Part shown: positions 63,814 through 64,000 of the stretch, piece after piece
Numbering within the stretch: position 1 is the first letter of the stretch
Layout: each line of letters opens with the position of its first letter
NCBI RefSeq assembly: GCF_014873145.1
Contig: NZ_JADBEK010000001.1
Coordinates: 6,076,001 to 6,140,000, forward strand
DNA from: Nonomuraea angiospora
GTDB lineage: Bacteria > Actinomycetota > Actinomycetes > Streptosporangiales > Streptosporangiaceae
DNA length: 64,000 nt
Reading direction: 5' to 3'
The notes under the pieces: generated by a model
Database searches by the model: none
What the model saw: only the letters and a program-made list of their open reading frames with translations
What the model was told of the DNA's origin: nothing
Translations under genes and position numbers: made by a program

Positions 63814-64000
63814 TTATCCCAGATCGTCGAATTCGCCCGCCACAATGGCATGACGGAACGCCGCAAACTCACTACGAGTGAAGTACAGCTTGGGACCATC
63901 CGGGTTCTTGGAGTCGCGTATCGCAACCAAGGGTCCGAGGCCAGCCTTATGCTCGGCACCAAACGCCTGATATTCGACCCCATCGCGGCATGCCGCCAAT
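63814..64000 (-). CDS. DUF397-domain protein, 5' end outside window
   Basis: The last 60 or so codons of a gene entering from the right edge. LGPLVAIRDSKNPDGPKLYFTRSEFAAFRHAIVAGEFD is the DUF397 signature (RDSKxPDGPxLxF...W/FxxF). These small proteins usually accompany an XRE-type regulator and act in BldB-like developmental control. The DNA here is less GC-rich than most of the window. The start lies beyond 64000. Confidence 0.85.
   Translation of the reverse strand, partial: LAACRDGVEYQAFGAEHKAGLGPLVAIRDSKNPDGPKLYFTRSEFAAFRHAIVAGEFDDLG

Overview
The window is very GC-rich DNA packed with GTG/ATG-started genes. It carries several actinobacterial hallmarks: a GlgE (maltose-1-phosphate) alpha-glucan pathway, an AfsR/SARP regulator, an NB-ARC regulator, an ECF41-type sigma factor and a DUF397 gene. 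It looks like a chromosomal piece of a filamentous actinomycete, probably Streptosporangiales (Nonomuraea-like). That placement is an inference from gene families, not from a database search. No rRNA, tRNA or CRISPR array was seen.

Layout. 0-7.6 kb: an ImmA/IrrE peptidase running in from the left edge, an HTH/MarR fusion regulator, a small secreted protein, and a mini fatty-acid/polyketide set (ACP, KAS III, KAS II and the stump of a ketoreductase). An NADPH:quinone reductase, a methyltransferase and an LD-carboxypeptidase follow. 7.7-10.5 kb: a secreted amidase and an RpiR regulator. 10.5-25 kb: alpha-glucan metabolism, with glgP diverging from glgE-treS-mak and glgB further on. A divergent imine-reductase-like/SARP pair sits between mak and glgB. 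25-28.5 kb: two tandem secreted subtilisins. 28.9-34 kb: small accessory genes, including a broken XRE regulator beside a variant histidine phosphatase, an ECF41 sigma factor with its carboxymuconolactone decarboxylase (CMD), a TnpB-element relic and a nucleotidyltransferase. 34-39.6 kb: a secreted hydrolase, a NarL-type two-component system, an SppA protease and a flavin reductase. 39.6-43 kb: a glycine-betaine/choline ABC transporter operon. 43.4-45.1 kb: a sigma-factor-like protein with a long Pro-rich linker and a C-terminal membrane anchor. 45-52.3 kb: a DUF1801 protein, a second CMD, a STAND regulator and a large secreted DNRLRE/LamG protein. 52.5-60.4 kb: DinB, HxlR plus tautomerase, a decayed IS630 copy, an Rrf2 regulator with an MFS pump, a secreted protein, a TRIC-type membrane protein and an M20 amidohydrolase. 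60.4-64 kb: a nest of insertion sequences (IS982-like inside a split ISL3) lying in a thiolase fragment, then an SDR stump and a DUF397 gene leaving the window.

How genes work together. GlgE, TreS, Mak and GlgB make branched alpha-glucan from trehalose/maltose through maltose-1-phosphate, and GlgP degrades it. The RpiR regulator and the amidase lie beside this cluster. Several regulator-target pairs are marked by visible DNA motifs. A palindrome before rrf2 is repeated before the MFS gene. Three 11-bp direct repeats lie between the SARP and the reductase gene. An ECF41-like promoter lies before the first CMD gene. A MerR-type operator-like sequence lies before the quinone reductase. The right end is clearly accessory and eroded: three separate SDR genes in the window survive only as their N-terminal nucleotide-binding motif.
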